A stretch of DNA of 64,000 nucleotides from Crocinitomicaceae bacterium (lineage in GTDB: Bacteria > Bacteroidota > Bacteroidia > Flavobacteriales_D > Crocinitomicaceae), in the NCBI GenBank assembly GCA_029249445.1, contig JAQWHI010000006.1, positions 111,948 through 175,947 on the forward strand, written 5' to 3'. A model generated the notes under the pieces. The model did no database searches, was not told the origin of the DNA, and was given only the letters and a program-made list of their open reading frames with translations. A program made the translations under genes and the position numbers. The first letter of the stretch is position 1. Each line of letters starts with the position of its first letter. Shown here piece after piece: positions 62,594 through 64,000 of this stretch.

Positions 62594-64000
62594 TTACTTC
62601 TCCTTTCCTAAAAAGTCTGCCCATCCTTTCCATTGGTCTCTCCACTGAAGAACATTATGTGGAGAGCGAGGCAAACTATTAGGTCTCTTACAATAAACAT
62701 ATTCTCTCGATGTCAGGATACCCCTCTCTTTAACCCATTTTTTTGCATCAGCAAAACTCATATATAAACTTCCTTTTGACTCTGGTCGATATGGTGTATC
62801 TAATCCAAAAAAGTCTGTCCAACCTTTCCAAACACCTAATCGCGTGTATACTCCATTTGGGTTTTTAGGAATATGTGAAGGTAAACTATTGTTTTTCTTG
62901 AACTCATTCCATTGACCTTTGGATTTAATATTGTGTTTTTTTACGAATACTTTCGCTTCGTCAAAGGAAGCCCAATCTTGCTCCCCATCTTTAACTCGCC
63001 CAGTACCTAACCAATCCCCATAATTAATCCATCCTTTATTCTTATAGGTATTATGTGGACTCCCACTAATATCATCTGGAACTCTCCCCGACTGGCAATA
63101 TTCCCTCCATTCGGAAAGAGTCTTCAGTTTTAAGGAACGAGCAAATTCTCGTGCTTTATTGAATTCTAGGTATTTCTTATTGTAATGTGCAACAACTCCT
63201 GTTCCAAAATAATCACCAAAACCTTTCCATCCAGAATTTTTATAAGTAACATTTGGAGCAGAAGGTAAACCTTCAGGTTTGTGTTTTTTGAAATATACCC
63301 TCCATTCGTTCATCGATTTTATTCCTAATTCAGCAATAATATCTTTCGCTTTATCAAAATCAAAAAACTCTGTATCTAAATGAGTTTTAATTCCTAACCA
63401 ATCTCCAGTACCTTTCCACCCCTTATCTTTATATGTTTGTACGGGGTAAGTTGGAATGTCATCAGGTTTCTTTCCGGATCGACAATATAACAGCCATTCA
63501 CTTCCATTTTTAAGACTGAGGGAACGGGCAAATTCTCTAGCATCTTCAAAACTTCGATATTCTTTTAATTGGGATGCAACTCTTCCTGAACCGAGCCAAT
63601 CACCCATACTAACCCAACCACTACCCCTGTAGGTGTACCAGGGCGCTTTAGGTATATTTTTTCGTGCTGAATTAGATTCAACATATAATTGCCATTGAGG
63701 TAGATTATGTAGATTCAAACTCCTAACAATACTTCGTGCCTCTTGAAATGGCATCCAATTAAACTTTGCCAATTTATCCCACAACCTAATTTGAAGTTGC
63801 TCACTAAGTTGCTCCTCATCAATATAATCTGACAACACCTCAAAGTTGAATTGCTCAGAAGATTCAATTTTCTTGTTTCCTGATTTCTGGTTTTTATCCT
63901 TGAAATACTCAACAATTCTTTCATCATTGGAGGCAAGTCCACGAACGATTGATAATATCTCATTAAAACTATCATTGTCTATTTCTTGGGTTTCTTCATC
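62594..64000 (-). CDS. Protein with phage-integrase-type repeats (PHINT_rpt), 5' part outside the window
   Basis: The frame is open to the last base of the window, so at least 468 residues are seen and the start lies beyond 64000; the GTG at 63838 is internal. The C-terminal part has six repeats of about 64-70 residues, each with an F-x-x-A-R/K-x-F helix, a K-S-x-x-E-W block, D-D-I-P and a G-W-K-G-x-G-D-W-L-G end, the pattern of Pfam 'phage-integrase repeat unit'. The visible N-terminal part is a charged linker (DEETQEIDNDSFNEILS). In known proteins such repeats often follow a helicase or integrase domain; which one here cannot be seen. It lies 177 bp from tRNA-Gln. Confidence 0.8.
   Translation of the reverse strand, partial: DEETQEIDNDSFNEILSIVRGLASNDERIVEYFKDKNQKSGNKKIESSEQFNFEVLSDYIDEEQLSEQLQIRLWDKLAKFNWMPFQEARSIVRSLNLHNLPQWQLYVESNSARKNIPKAPWYTYRGSGWVSMGDWLGSGRVASQLKEYRSFEDAREFARSLSLKNGSEWLLYCRSGKKPDDIPTYPVQTYKDKGWKGTGDWLGIKTHLDTEFFDFDKAKDIIAELGIKSMNEWRVYFKKHKPEGLPSAPNVTYKNSGWKGFGDYFGTGVVAHYNKKYLEFNKAREFARSLKLKTLSEWREYCQSGRVPDDISGSPHNTYKNKGWINYGDWLGTGRVKDGEQDWASFDEAKVFVKKHNIKSKGQWNEFKKNNSLPSHIPKNPNGVYTRLGVWKGWTDFFGLDTPYRPESKGSLYMSFADAKKWVKERGILTSREYVYCKRPNSLPRSPHNVLQWRDQWKGWADFLGKEK

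Noticed and set aside
62434-62682. 82-codon plus-strand frame after tRNA-Gln
   Set aside because: It begins inside the tRNA terminator, overlaps the end of the PHINT gene, and has no family resemblance.
1-64000. CRISPR array, insertion sequence or prophage
   Set aside because: I saw no regularly spaced repeats, transposase genes or phage structural genes; the only mobile-DNA hint is at the right edge.

Overview
The window looks like chromosomal DNA of a marine or freshwater Bacteroidota, most likely order Flavobacteriales (Crocinitomicaceae/Cryomorphaceae-like). The reasons are: promoters of the Bacteroidota type (TTG, about 17-23 nt, TAnnTTTG); no obvious Shine-Dalgarno sequences; type IX secretion cargo of both sorting types; a DnaG lacking its zinc ligands; and several families largely confined to this phylum (Bat aerotolerance operon, DUF2480, DUF6089, DUF2723/GT117). 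Most of the window is compact housekeeping DNA with two 'accessory' stretches, about 50.8-55.2 kb and 62.3-64 kb.

Layout. 0-5.3 kb: acyltransferase tail, then a leftward set hpt-adk-obg-PAP2-crcB, divergent from purK. 5.4-6.2 kb: a small membrane protein and a zinc-ribbon gene broken by one base. 6.3-14.4 kb: a complete eight-gene MoxR-DUF58-Bat operon with overlapping genes. 14.5-18.1 kb: rlmN and two secreted proteins, one a type B T9SS cargo. 18.3-25.6 kb: polyprenyl synthase, lipoprotein, dnaG, pdxJ, a CBS/ACT-like protein, nadK, and a secreted cyclophilin-FKBP fusion. 25.6-31 kb: an outer membrane protein, an unknown gene behind a striking palindrome, arsC-like, prfB, gcvH, VanZ-like, and two tandem TonB paralogues. 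31-40.7 kb: catabolism, with deoC-ALDH-ALDH-like, threonine dehydrogenase, homogentisate and hydroxyphenylpyruvate dioxygenases, tryptophan dioxygenase, and then purE. 40.7-45.6 kb: NamZ-like muramidase, a LolC/E-type permease with an insertion, a decayed T9SS cargo remnant, an LRR protein and ribF. 45.9-50.3 kb: suf operon and a HEAT-like protein. 50.4-50.8 kb: RNase P RNA. 50.8-55.2 kb: an ECF sigma operon with a membrane-spanning partner, a lipoprotein and a T9SS cargo. 55.3-62.1 kb: SixA-type phosphatase, rhomboid, DUF2480, a frameshifted polysaccharide deacetylase and a 1409-residue GT117 protein. 62.3-64 kb: tRNA-Gln(TTG) and a phage-integrase-repeat protein running off the window.

Functional themes. 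De novo purine synthesis (purK, purE) and salvage (hpt) are present but unlinked. Tyrosine, tryptophan, threonine and deoxyribose catabolism sit together around 31-40 kb. Three genes carry one-base lesions that leave conserved sequence readable in a second frame (5.9 kb, 44.0 kb, 57.8 kb). They may be true pseudogenes or assembly errors at homopolymers, so their state should be checked in reads. The best candidate for an undescribed system is the ECF sigma operon: its second gene has three copies of a cytoplasmic motif, one membrane helix and a C-terminal beta-barrel-like domain, and it is followed by a lipoprotein and a T9SS-exported protein.
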